A stretch of DNA of 64,000 nt from Pegoplata infirma. Taxonomy: Eukaryota > Arthropoda > Insecta > Diptera > Anthomyiidae. Position numbers and translations under genes: made by a program. This document shows, in pieces, positions 18,561-29,464 of this stretch (the first letter of the stretch is position 1; the number at the start of each line of letters is the position of its first letter). Location: contig OY992540.1 in the NCBI GenBank assembly GCA_963921195.1, positions 15,383,136 through 15,447,135 of the forward strand, given 5' to 3'. The notes below the pieces were generated by a model. The model worked only from the letters and a program-made list of their open reading frames with translations, had not been told where the DNA came from and made no database searches.

Positions 18561-20632
18561 CACAGAGGGGTGAAATGCATCCAAAGTGGCGATTAATTCA
18601 ATAAATGAACATTAACTTTCACAACCGTGTTTGGTACCAGGTTAAAGTAGATAAAATTCAACATCAATAATGGCAAAAAACAAAGTTCTAAGTTGTATAC
18701 TTTATTTGCAGTGTGTGTTTAAAGTTCAATTATTTTTATTATTTTTGCGCGCATTGATTTAAAGTGAAAATTTTGATATTTCAAGTAATTATATTTTGTA
18801 TAAAGACTTCTAAAATTGAAAGCTTCATAATGGATCAGTCTACTTTAGGTATTTGAGCATATAAAAAAAATTTTTTGGTTTAGATAAATGTTTTGGAAAT
18901 ATTAAAAAAAAATAATAATAAAAATGCTCTAAAAATAGGGTATTTTTGATATAAATATTGAGTTTCAACAACTTTGTCTGTGAAAGAGTGAAAATCCACC
19001 TATATGGTCTTTAAATATATTATTTCATCTAATAAATCCCTGAATGTCCGTTTGCGGTTTTTTGCGGTTTTTGACTTATCAATTTTTTTGTGAAAGAACT
19101 CCAGTTGCTAAAAATCTATTTAAAAAAAAAAGACTAAAAATCAAGTTGTTTTCATAATATTTTGTCCTTATATTCCGTATGGTAGTTGTAACTGCAGCTC
19201 ATGAGTGTACTGTTTATAAGAGATGGGTGCGTGAGTTATTTTAAATCACGCACACGCACGCACGCCCGCCCCCTTTTTGGGGCGTGGTTATAAAAAAATA
19301 TGTAATAATAATGCAATTGTATTACTTAAGTGCAAAAACCAATAAAAATTTATTTGCAATGATTAATCGCAAGGGTGAAAGTGCCCCTTACGTCCCCCTC
19401 CGAGCCCCTATCAAAAATGCCCCCCAAATTTTTTTGCAGTTTTGTAACGTTTTGGATGGTATAGAAGATTCGGCACATCACTCTTACTTGTTGTGTTAAA
19501 ATACTCTCAATTTCCATATTTTTGGTATTTTGTGGTTTTTTTGTTTTGTGAAAGATGAGTGCGTGAGTGATTTTGATGAAGATACACCATACATAACCTC
19601 ATCAACTAGACCTTAAATTATTCTGTTCTGATCCTTTAAAAATTTTCGTCTGTAAATTTTTGAGATAAATGTTCACATTAACTGAATTAAGTGAAAAATA
19701 AAAACTTGATTAAAATTGAATTAATACTAATAAGAATACATATTTTATTTTAAGTAGATTTATTTTAGCTCGAGGTCATTATTTCATTTACCAACTAAAA
19801 CTATGATATTCTCATATTTTTTTTTTTTTTGCTAAATAATCTTGAAAAAAATTACCAACATAAATAAATTTAAAAACGGAAAAATTAATTTCTTGAAAAT
19901 TATTCTATGAGAATATCATAGTTTTAATTAGTAAAGGAAATAATGACCTCGAGCTAGAATAAACCCACTCAAAACATAATATTTTAAAGGTCGAATAAAA
20001 CAATTTTTATTTTTTAATAAAAATTAATCAGAATTTGACTACATATTTTATTTATTTTATATTTATTTACTTATTCTTTTGATGTCAAAGTTACAGCGAA
20101 AATTGTGAATTAGGCTTTTTCCGAAAAACAGAAAAAAAAGTTTAACAGGTAAAAATATTTTTTCCAATTTTTCTTCTGAAATGCTGCGTTTTATTAAATT
20201 ATGATTATCAATTAATAAAAAATTTTTAATCTTCTGTTTCGGTACTTCTTGAGATAAATTTGTACATTAATGAGATTTAGTGAAAAACAAAAATCGAATT
20301 TTAAATTAAAATTATACTAATAAAAACACATACGATATATTTACTTTTTTAAGTTTTTAATAGCACATTAAGTTCGCTATAATGTGCCTTTTTATTTATA
20401 AATGTAAAGCTTTTTGTTCCAAAGTTACAGCAAAAATTGTGAAATAAGATATTATATCCGAAAAACAATAAAGCGCCTAACAGGTTAAAACAATTTTTTT
20501 TCCAATGTTTTTTTTTCGAAAATGCTGTGTTTTTATGTGTTTAAGATTACTCATCAATAAAAAATTATAATATTTTAAAATTAAGTCTTCTATGTATTAA
20601 TCGCCATTTTAGGTATCATCCACCCCACTGTG
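18561..20632. mobile_element. Transib-like non-autonomous element
   Basis: The ends are CACAGAGGGGTG and the complement of CACAGTGGGGTG, flanked by a perfect 5-bp TSD CGTCG (18556-18560, 20633-20637). A CGNCG 5-bp duplication with ends starting CACARTG is the known Transib signature, the superfamily related to RAG1. A GTGGCGATTAAT motif follows at both ends (about 18585 and 20597). The inside is not coding. It contains a duplicated segment (about 19620-20230 against 20235-20560) and a hairpin at about 19755-19970. Confidence 0.8.
19755..19970. repeat. Hairpin with CTCGAGGTCATTATTTC arms
   Basis: Arms of about 65 bases, left at 19755-19823 (AGCTCGAGGTCATTATTTC) and right at 19907-19970 in complement, with a T-rich loop. 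The same arm sequence, diverged, forms the ends of the hairpin element at 31578-32137, so it is a foldback family. Boundaries with the host duplication are not sharp. Confidence 0.6.
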
Positions 20633-20696
20633 CGTCGCGCGATGTTCACCGATCGAATGTTATTTTGTGACTAAAATATTCAAAGAAAGCCATAAA

Positions 20697-21191
20697 CACT
20701 GTTGCCAACTATTTTTAACCAAAAACCTCTAGATTTCACTAAAAAAGCGCTAGAAACCGCCAAAAATAAATTTAGCGGGGAAAATTTAAAATTCACCCGC
20801 TAAATTACGAAAAAAAGCGCTGAAAACCGAAAAACTTGGCATTTTTGATTGACAAAAAAGAAAAATTTAAAAAAAAACCTCCAAATTATTTTTTCTTCGA
20901 AAATTGACTTTTCACTAAAAACGCACAAGAAACCGCCAAAAAATTTAGCAGGAAAATATAAAATTCTCCCGCTAAGTTACAAAAAAATCGCTAAAATTCG
21001 ACAAACTTGGCGTTTTCGATTGAAAAAAAAGAAAAATTGGAAAAAACCTCTAAATTTTTCCCACTAAATCCAAACAAAAAGCGCTAGATTTTCCCGCTAA
21101 AGCACCGTTCCCGCTAAAACCAATTTTCCCCCGCTAAATCCAAACAAAAAGCGCCAGATTTAGCGGGAAAACCTCCAACTTTGCAACAGTG
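20697..21191. mobile_element. hAT-type MITE with CACTGTTGCCAA ends, copy 2
   Basis: Second copy of the element at 18020-18495, same orientation, with TIRs CACTGTTGCCAA and the complement of CACTGTTGCAAA. The flanks GCCATAAA and GTGAGAAA do not form a clear TSD, so the target has mutated or the insertion is old. It carries a few extra bases in A runs. Confidence 0.8.
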
Positions 21192-21805
21192 GTGAGAAAA
21201 AAAATATTCGTGGATAGCATAAACAAAAAATTCCGCAAGTAAAGGAGAAAGAAAAAATAACTGATGTTATTATGGAAATTTTCCATTTGAAAAGGTCTGC
21301 ATTGTTTTTAAATTTTGCATGTCTTCTCTTTACTCTATTTTGTTTCCTTTTTAATATATATTTTTCTTAAATTGAAAAAAAAAACTAATGAAACGTAATT
21401 GAATATTAAAAATAATAAACATATTCATAGTCACCAAAGCGCAGTTTTATCATTAAAAAAATAACTAATAATATATTTTTGTTAATTTAATTTCCAAATA
21501 TTTTAATTAATTTTTTTTAATTATAGTGTATAGGTTTTCTAGAGAAAAAAAAAACGAAATTTACTAACTAATATTGTAAAATTTACAAAATAATTATCAA
21601 AAGTTAGTACGATAATTTTTAGAAAATTAACTGAAAAAATTATTAAAAAATCAGTATAAAATTAATAGTTTGTAAAGCTAGTTTACTAAAAAGAATTACT
21701 AAAAATTAATTTTTTAAAAAAGTAGCAAAGTTTAGTAAAAAAGTAGTAAAGTTGAGATACAAACCACTTTAGAAATTTTTTTACTAACGTATTTTTTTGA
21801 GTGTA

Positions 21806-21966
21806 ACAATTAACGAAAAAGAAAACAAGAATTACTATTTTCATTTTCTTAAAACCAAAAATTTTAATAACTTGGGTTTGTAACTTGGATAATAATTCAC
21901 CTAGTGGTGAATAAAACAGTTTTTCACCAGCTGGTGAATAAAAAGTAACATAATTATTTTCAACAA
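21806..21966 (+). repeat. R block, continuation after T1
   Basis: Continues the repeat broken at 17399. It has TTCACCTAGTGGTGAATAAA and TTCACCAGCTGGTGAATAAA, two palindrome-cored motifs, then a short AAAAATTTTTT before the next DINE-like element. Confidence 0.6.
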
Positions 21967-22493
21967 AAATTTTTTATACCCTCCAACCACAGTATGGGGG
22001 TATACTCACTTTGTTATTCCGTTTGTAACGCATCGAAATATCGTTCGGGGACCCCATAAAGTATATATATTATTGATCCATGATCGATTCTAAGACATTC
22101 TGTGAATGTCCGTCCGTCTGTCTGTAGATGGCACGATACAGTCCAAAATAAAAGAGCTAGCCTCCTGCAATTTGGCATGAATATGTCTTATGGTCCTAGG
22201 CAGGCTAAGTTCGTAAATCGGCTGAGGGGGGAAAAAGTTCCCCCTTGAAGAACTGAACCAACCTCTGAAAAAATACGTTTTTTTTGTATGTTTTTTTGTA
22301 TTTTTGTTAAATAAATGAAACATTAATATATTTATCGGGATGGGAAGGCGCTCTCAACGTCCCCCACTGACCCGATTACCCCCCCCCCCCCCCCCCCATA
22401 AAAAACAAAAGACCCTGACAATTTTTTTTTTTATTTTTTTTTACATTTTGGAGGGTATAAAAGATTTTGCACAGTAGAATTTAGCACTCTCAC
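21967..22493 (+). mobile_element. DINE-1/mini-me-like element, copy B1
   Basis: B-type reference: stem TATACCCTCCAACCACAGTA, TATACTCACTTTGTTATTCC, core GGGGACCCCATAAAGTATAT, short GTCCGTCCGTCTGTCTG (about 22107-22125), GATGGCACGATACAGTCC, a run of 19 C (22379-22397), and 3' end GGAGGGTATAAAAGATTTTGCACAG. A minus-strand copy is at 62499-63113. The minus-strand frame at 22090-22323 is within it and not a gene. Confidence 0.75.
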
Positions 22494-23133
22494 TTTTTTT
22501 TTTCATCAATTTTTTTTTTCATAAAATTTTTTTTTTCATCAATTTTTTTTTTCATCAATTTTTTTTCTCAAACTTTTTTTTCATCAAACTTTTTTTTATC
22601 ATTTTTTTTTTTCATAAAATTTTTTTTTCATCTAACTTTTTTTTCAATAATTTTTTTTTATCATTTTTTTTTTTCGTCAAGTTTTTTCTCAAATTTTTTT
22701 TTTCATAATTTTTTTTTTCATCAATTTTTTTTTTGTCATAAATTTTTTTTTTCATCAAATTTTTTTTTTTCATCAAAATTTTTTTTAGCATATTTTTTTC
22801 ACCAATTTTTTTCATCATCAATTTTTTTCTCACCAAAAAAATTTTTGTTTCATATTTTTTTTTACATCAAAAAAAAATTTTTCTTTTCACCAAAAAAATT
22901 CATCAAAATTTTTTTCACCAAAAATTTTTTTTCATTAAATTTTTTTTATCATATTTTTTTTTATCATATTTTTTTTCATCAAATTTTTTATTATCAATTT
23001 TTTTCTCACCAAAAAATTTTTTTCTATCATATTTTTTTTAATCAATTTTTTTTACATCAAGAAATTTTTCTTTTCATCAAAAAAATTCACCAAAAACTTT
23101 TTTTCATCAAAATTTTGGGTTCTTTAAATTTTT
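22494..23133. repeat. Long T-rich CATCAA array
   Basis: About 640 bases of T runs separated by CATCAA, CATAAA or CATCA. The minus-strand frame at 22612-22836 (almost only Lys, Met, Asn, Ile, Glu, Asp) and the plus-strand frame at 22845-23150 are direct products of this repeat. It joins copy B1 to copy A5. Confidence 0.75.
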
Positions 23134-23291
23134 TATACCCTCCACTCTAGTGATAGAGGGTATATATAAGTTTGTCATTCCGTTTGTAACACCTCGAAAT
23201 ATTGGTCTAGGACCCCATAAAGTATATATATTTATGATCCTCGACCGATTTTAAGTCGATCTAGCGATGTCCGTCCGTCCGTCCGTCCGTC

Positions 23292-23323
<32 letters not shown>

Positions 23324-24128
23324 CGTCCGTAGAAAACACGCTAACTTTTGAAAGACTCTACAGAGGCTACTGAAGTTTGGCATATATGTTGGTCATTTAT
23401 CTGGTCAGGTTGTTACTGCAATCCAGCCAAATCAGTCCTGTGGTTCAAAAGTTATGGGCAAAAGAGTAAATTTCGGCAAGTATGTTTCGTGAATTTACGA
23501 GATAAAAAACACAATAACTTTCGAAAGACAATAATGAGACTGCTGAAGCTTGACATGTATTTTTGCCGTTCCCCACGTCTGTTTGGTATTAAATTTCAGC
23601 TCCATCAGTCCAGTGGTTCAAAAGTTATAAGCAAAACCCTGAATTTCAGATTAGTTTCATCTTAAATGACAAGTGTTTAACAAGTTTAAAAAGCATTGGT
23701 GGTAACTAAACAATGCTTTTTAAACTTTTTTAATTTTAAAGCAATGCTTTTTATTTCTTGCTTAATTTTAAAAGCATTTGTAACTTAAAAATTACACTCA
23801 AAAAAAAAATTTTACACTCAAAAAAATTGTACACTAAAAAATTTACAAATATTACAATATTTTGTGTACATACGTACGTGCATTCACTCAGAAATATTTT
23901 TACAGTAAATATAACTGTAAAAACATTACACTCGAAAAAAATTTTACACTCAAAACAAAAAATTAGTAATTTTTTTTTTTTAAATGACAAAAAGAGTTTT
24001 TTATTCACAATAAAATATTTTTAATCAAAATTGCTTTTTTCAAGTTAAAAAATGTACTATCCTTTAAAAAATGCATTGTGGATGGTATTCATAGATTCGG
24101 CAAAGACGAATTTAACTTTTCTACTTGT
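23134..24128 (+). mobile_element. DINE-1/mini-me-like element, copy A5
   Basis: Complete A-type copy with one of the longest GTCY microsatellites here (about 23268-23331). Beyond the usual body it has an AAAGCATTGGT/AATGCTTTTTAAAC segment (about 23688-23775) also seen in copy A8 (about 40480-40555). Its 3' end TTTTCTACTTGTT runs directly into the next copy. Confidence 0.8.
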
Positions 24129-25000
24129 TATACCCTCCACTCTAGTGATAGAGGGTATATATAAGTTTGTCATTCCGTTTGTAACACCTCGAAATATTGG
24201 TCTAGGACCCCATAAAGTATATATATTCATGATCCTCGATCGATTTTAAGACGATCTAGCGATGTCCGTCCGTCCGTCCGTCCGTCCGTCCGTCTGTCCG
24301 TCTGTCTGTCTGTCTGTTGAAAACACGCTAACTTTTGAAAGACTTAACGGAGGCTCCTGAAGTTTGGCATATATGTTGGGCATTTACCTGGTCAGGTTGG
24401 TATTGCAATCCAGCGAAATCGGTCCAGTGGTTCAAAAGTTATGAGCAAAAGACTGAATTTCGGCAAGGGTTTTTCGTGAATTTTTGAGATAAAAAGCACT
24501 ATAACTTTCGAAAAGCAATTCTGAGGATGCTGAAGCTTGGCATATATATTTTTCGTTCCTCCAGCCTCGTTCATGTTGAATTTCAGCCAAAACGGTCCAG
24601 TGGTTCAAAAGTTATTAGCAAAACCGTGAATTTCAGATTAGCTTCACCTAAAATTCACGTGTTGAAAACCCGTTAAACCTGTTTTAAAAACATTGGTAAG
24701 TCACAAAAATATTTTACAACGTATTTTTGTCACTCAAAAATATTTTTATACCAAAAAAAAAAAAAAAAACACTCGAAAAAAATTTTACACTCAAAAAAAA
24801 TTTTACACTCAAAAAAAAATTAGTAAATAATTTTTTTTTTTTTCAAAAATTACTAAAAAAATTTTTTTTTAAACAAAATAATATATTTCTAATCAAAACT
24901 GTTATTTTTTTCACGTTAGAAAATTTATTATCACTTAAAATGGGCATTGTGGAGGGTATTCATATATTCGGCCAAGTCGAATTTAACTTTTCTACTTGTT
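24129..25000 (+). mobile_element. DINE-1/mini-me-like element, copy A6, tandem with A5
   Basis: Head-to-tail with A5, with no spacer: TACTTGTT is followed at once by ATACCCTCCACTCTAG. The body is close to A4, with GTCY repeat at about 24265-24317 and two to three ACACTCAAAAAAA units. It ends TTCGGCCAAGTCGAA...TACTTGTT. Helitron-type elements are known to occur in tandem, in line with the assignment. Confidence 0.8.
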
Positions 25001-25775
25001 TTAACATAATTTTGTTTTTCGTGAAAAAAAAAATCATTTTTTTTTACCAAAACTACTTTTTCACCAAGTCTAAGCTTTTCGCATAAAAATTTTCCATTTG
25101 TTTATCAAATGTACATAAAACAAGTGAGAGTGTTATATTCTTTGGTGCCGAATCTTTTATACTCTCCAAAATGTAAAAACACTTTTTTGTACTCACTTAC
25201 GAAATGTACAGCTCTTTCGTTTTGCATGGAATAGCAAAGTAATACATTATTTTTTCTAAAAAAAACTTTGCTTTGGCAAGTACACCCAAATCTTTTGCAA
25301 AACATTATCATGATTTAATGTTTTGGACAAGAGTACAAAATTTGCAGGCATTTTTTATATCAATGCACTCAAAAAAAATATTTTTTTAAAAAAGTATGTT
25401 TTTGATGGAAATGCAATTTTAAGATGCATTTTTCAAAACCCCTTCGATTTTTGTGAAACCTACAGAAATCGAAATAATAACATTTTTTAAATACAACTAA
25501 CAAGGAAGATATCCCATAGCTTACACTCCGATTGCTCAGCAATTTATATATGTTAATAAGTACCGAAAACTAAGATTAAGCTGCTATTTTTTATCGGGTA
25601 ACCCGGTGGTTTAAAAAAGGATTGCCACCTTATGAAAAATGATGGGCTTTCGGGAAAATGTGAATAAAAGCCGAACTAACCGGAATTTCAAAAAACATGT
25701 GTCGGCTTAAACTTAATAGAGATTATGATATATGAATTTGAGGGTCGTACGTATATACTTCTCCATATAAAGTAG
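25001..25775. other. Repeat fragments between elements
   Basis: 25001-25085 is T-rich array. About 25119-25180 is a minus-strand fragment of a B-type DINE-like 3' end (GTGAGAGTGTTATATTC...GCCGAATCTTTTATA). About 25205-25340 is an uninterrupted Z block. About 25500-25560 starts ACAAGGAAGATATCCCATAG, which resembles the terminus of the TTA-TSD MITE at 15674, but no second end was found. Confidence 0.45.
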
Positions 25776-26076
25776 CCCTAGTAAAAATCATTTCGTATAT
25801 AGCCATGTATAAATTTATACAAATATATCTTTTTATATATACTGAGATCTTATTATATTTAATTATATAAAAAATCAATCAGATAAGACCAAATTTCGTA
25901 TCAAATTATATAAAATTTGATATAACTCCCGATAAAATTTTATAAAATTTGATACGAATTTTGGTCTTATCTGAGAAATTTTTATATAATTTTATATAAT
26001 TTGATCATTTTATGTAAAATTAGATATATTTGTATCAATTTATACATGGATATATACAAAACCATTTTTACTAGGG
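25776..26076. mobile_element. CCC-ended MITE with 2-bp TSD (AG)
   Basis: 301 bases with TIR CCCTAGTAAAAAT at both ends and long inverted arms (GTATATAGCCATGTATAAAT near the left end, its near complement near the right). AG flanks both sides (25774-25775, 26077-26078). The centre holds a second inverted repeat around AGATAAGACCAAATTTCGTA. It has the same build as 3861-4247. Confidence 0.75.
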
Positions 26077-26078
26077 AG

Positions 26079-26484
26079 CTCAACATTTACACATTTTTGA
26101 CAAAAACCAACTTAAAAAAGTAAAAATTGCCAAGTCCGACACACCATTGGATAGGCCCTAAAAAAAACCTTTCCATCCATATATAATCTTCATATAGTTC
26201 CTTTGGAAGAAATACGAAAAAATCCCGTTTTCACCCTACCCTTTCCCACCTTTAACCTTCACGATAGACGATAACAATCTGCTAAAACTCAAATTTTAAG
26301 TCGTTTTACAGATTTTTGGACATAGATTTTCATTTGAGCGTATAAATACCAATTATGAATATAAAACTGAATTTCTCTTGGTAATACAATTGTTTTTACT
26401 TATTCAATATTTTATTTATATACTTAATAGAATTGTGTTGTTAATTGTAAACAGTTTTTATTTTTCGCGATTTTTTCCACGAAT
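26079..26484. other. No feature recognised
   Basis: Mixed-composition sequence (for example TTTCACCCTACCCTTTCCC near 26240) with no ORF of note, TIR pair or tandem repeat that I can identify. Confidence 0.35.
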
Positions 26485-26901
26485 TTTTATACCCTTCAAT
26501 CTAGTGATAAGTTTGTCTTTCCATTTGTAACACCTCGAAATATCCATTCAATTATACACATATATTAATGATCCTTGAATGATTTTAAATCGATCTATCG
26601 GTGTCCGTCTGTCTGTTAAAAACACGCTTACTTACTTACTTACTTACTACTACAATGAAGATGCTGTAACTTAGCATATATATTTGTCGTTCCGGTTGGT
26701 ATTGTATTTCCGCAAAATTGGTCTAGGGGTTCAAAAGTTATAAGGGTTTCAAAAGTTATAAGCAAAACAATACGATTTTAACGAACAATTTGAACATTTT
26801 TTTTTTGTTTTAAAAATTTAAATCATTAAAAATTGTTATTTCCATTGTGAAGGGTATTCATACATTCAGCCTACGTAGTTGAATTCAATCTCTTACTTGT
26901 T
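26485..26901 (+). mobile_element. DINE-1/mini-me-like element, short degraded copy
   Basis: Keeps the stem start ATACCCTTCAATCTAGTGAT, the core CACCTCGAAATAT, a reduced GTCCGTCTGTCTG, and the 3' end GAAGGGTATTCATACATTCAG...CTTACTTGTT, but the body is shortened and holds a (CTTA)5 run at about 26630-26649 and a duplicated TTTCAAAAGTTATAAG (about 26728 and 26745). Confidence 0.65.
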
Positions 26902-27485
26902 TAAATATTACCATTAATAAAGTTATTTTTTGTACTTCTTGCTGAGTTTTTGTGTACTTGCCTTACAAAGGAAACGAATTTCTGCATAAATATTTTCGCT
27001 GATATTTATTATTATTTAATAATTCCATTCACATACTTTTTTTTTGGTAAGTAATAAAAAATCAATTTTGAACAACACTTTATAAATAATTGAAAATTGT
27101 TGAAATAAAAAAAATGTGTATTCGAAACATTTATAAGGGTAGAGCCATTTAAAATGCTGCAACTCACAAAGCACAAAAAAAACACTAGATTTCCTGGGAA
27201 AAAAATGCTATTTAAAAAAAATCCTTCGAATAAATTTGTAATAAATTTTTTTGTTAACACGCACCTAAATACACGTGTACAGATGCTCTTTAAAAAAAAT
27301 GTTGTTTGTATGTATAATAGGGTGGAGAAAATTTTACATTTTTCGAATTTCAAAATCGTCGGGGTCGGAAAAGTTGCCATTTAGGGTTAATATTAACACA
27401 CAAAAAAATATTGAATTGGAAATATTCAAAATCGGAAAGATCCGTTTAAAGTGAGCATTTTTCGATCAAATGAAAGTTTGCGTTA
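26902..27485. other. AT-rich host of element T2
   Basis: Contains a phrase, ACACGTGTACAGATGCTC followed by TTGTATGTAT (27281-27330), repeated with changes at 36894-36945, and next to it the hAT-like terminus TAGGGTGGAGAA at 27319. The minus frame 27012-27380 (122 codons) has no domain I recognise and is AT-driven. Confidence 0.35.
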
Positions 27486-28349
27486 CACTCAAAAAAATAC
27501 GTTAGTAGATTTACTAATTTTTTTTTGCTAATGCTAGTTAGCTAACTTTTAGCAAATTTTTAGTTGAGATTAGCATGTTAGCAAAAAATTCTTGTAAACT
27601 TTATTTAGCATATTAGCAATTTTAAACAAACTTTGAACTAATTTCTTTTGCTAAATTTGAAATTGAGTTGACAACATTTTTACAAGATTTTTTGCTAACA
27701 TTAGCAAAAATAAATGGTAATTTTTTTTTTATTTTCAGAAAACTTAAAATGGCGCTATCTCGGAAACTAAACCAGATAGAGCAAAATGGAGGGCATTTTT
27801 GGTTCTTAGAATCTCCATACTTTCGCGGGTCCTCTTCACATGTGTGAAACCTAATGGGCCCTAACTTTGGATCCAAAAAAGTTAGCATTCCCTAAAATTT
27901 TAAAATGCTCATATCTCGGTAAATATTGCCGACAGAACATAAAGTCCAAATCATTTTTGTAGCTCTCAATACGTAGAACAAGACCGCATATTTTTGAAGT
28001 TATCGAGTTTTCTAATTCTCAAGACCCCAGTGGTCCCCTATAATCACGTATCTCAAAAACTAAGCAAGTTATAGCGAAACGGACACAAATTTTGGATCAA
28101 AAACTATGACGACTTTTAAGGAACCCAACTAGGTCTAGGCCCATCGGGGTCTGGACCTATCGGGTCTGAACCCAATGGGGTCCTCAAATGTGTATGAACT
28201 AAGTCAAAAAAAAAAAAATTTAGTTAACCAATTATTGGCAAAACATTTTTGCTAACTTTAGCAAAAAAAATTGTGGGTTCAAAATCAGCAAATTTTCTTG
28301 TAGGTTTACAAGCTTTTTTTGCTAACATTAAAGTTTTTTTTTTTGAGTG
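27486..28349. mobile_element. TA-TSD element T2 with CACTCA ends
   Basis: TIR CACTCAAAAAAA at both ends, TA on both sides (27484-27485, 28350-28351). The subterminal parts are built of GCTAAC/GTTAGC/TTAGCAAAAA words on both strands. The inner 27750-28200 has higher complexity (GGCGCTATCTCGGAAACTAA; repeats of CCTAATGGGCCC, CCCATCGGGGTC), but no transposase could be read. The first 25 bases match the right end of T1. Confidence 0.82.
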
Positions 28350-29464
28350 TATATTAGCATTGTATTGAAAAGATGTATGTTTTTGATTATCGTATTATGT
28401 ATGTTTTACCTTTAATGAAATTCGAAATTATTTAAACAAGTAGAAAAGTTAAATTCGACTTGGACGAATCTATGAATACCCTTCACAATGCCCTTTTTAA
28501 GTGATAGTAAATTTTCTAACGTGAAAAAACTAAAAAAACCTTTTTTTTAGTCATTTAAAAAAAAAAAAAAAAAATTAACTAAATTTTTTTTTAGTGTAAA
28601 ATTTTTTTGAGTGTAAAATTTTTTTCGAAATTAATTTTTTTTTTTCTTGTTAGTGTAAAAATATTTTTTAATTGACAAAAATACATGTAAAATATTTTAG
28701 TGTCTTACCAAAGCTTTTAAGACATGTTTAACGGGTTTCACGACGTGAATTAAAGGTGAAACTAATCCGAAATTCACGGTTTTGCTAATAACATTTGAAC
28801 CACTGCACCGATTTGGCTGAAATTCAATACGAACCAGCCACAGGAACGACAAATATATATACCAAGCTTCAGCATCCTCAGAGTTGCATTTCGAAAGTTA
28901 GGGTGTTTTTTATCTCGTAAATTCACGAAATTCAGTCTTTTAGTCATAACTTTTGAACCACTAGACCTATTTCGCTGGATTTCAATACCATCCGGACCAG
29001 GTAAATACCCAACATATATGCCAAACTTCAGGAGCCTCCGTATAGTCTTTCAAAAGTTAGACGGACGGACATCGCTAGATCGGCCTAAAATCGATAGAGG
29101 ATCATGAATATATATGGGGCATTCCATGTGAAATCGGACACTTTGAAATTTTTTTTTTTTTTAATTTTCCCAATTTATTTACAGTTTTTAGTACCCTTCG
29201 AAAACTCCATTGTGGTAAATTTTCAGATTTTTTTGATGACCCGTTCAAAAGATTTCGAATTTTAAAAATTGGTAGTTTGGTCCTTTACTCAAATTTCTTT
29301 TACTCATAACTTCTTCAATAATAGTCCAAATTTAAAATTTTTTTTTCAAAAATTTTGTTTTTTTGCGTACTTTTTAAAAAAATATCCCAAAAAATTCTTA
29401 AAAGCGCTCTAAAATGCGATTTTTAAGTTTTTAAATTTAAATCTCATTTTTGAAAATGTTTGTA

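Larger units (their letters stand above)
17400..21803. mobile_element. TA-TSD element T1 with CACTCA ends, itself a nest
   Basis: Termini CACTCATAAAAATTTGTTAG and the complement of CACTCAAAAAAATACGTTAG, flanked by TA (17398-17399, 21804-21805). The TIR and interior TTAGTA/TTACTAA words match element T2 at 27486-28349. Net of three nested insertions (18020-18495, 18561-20632, 20697-21191) it is about 1.36 kb. A TA duplication is the Tc1/mariner hallmark, but no transposase is visible, so superfamily is inferred. Confidence 0.8.

Noticed and set aside
22612..23150. Open frames of 74 and 101 codons, one almost all Lys/Met/Ile/Asn, one rich in Phe
   Set aside because: They are direct readings of the T-rich CATCAA array on each strand.
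25500..26100. Second TTA-TSD MITE like the one at 15674
   Set aside because: Only one terminus-like phrase (ACAAGGAAGATATCCC) was found, with no matching second end or TSD.
27012..27384. 122-codon minus frame and overlapping plus frame
   Set aside because: Both are open because the region is AT-rich. They lack any recognised domain, and their sequence partly recurs near 36.9 kb as a non-coding repeat.
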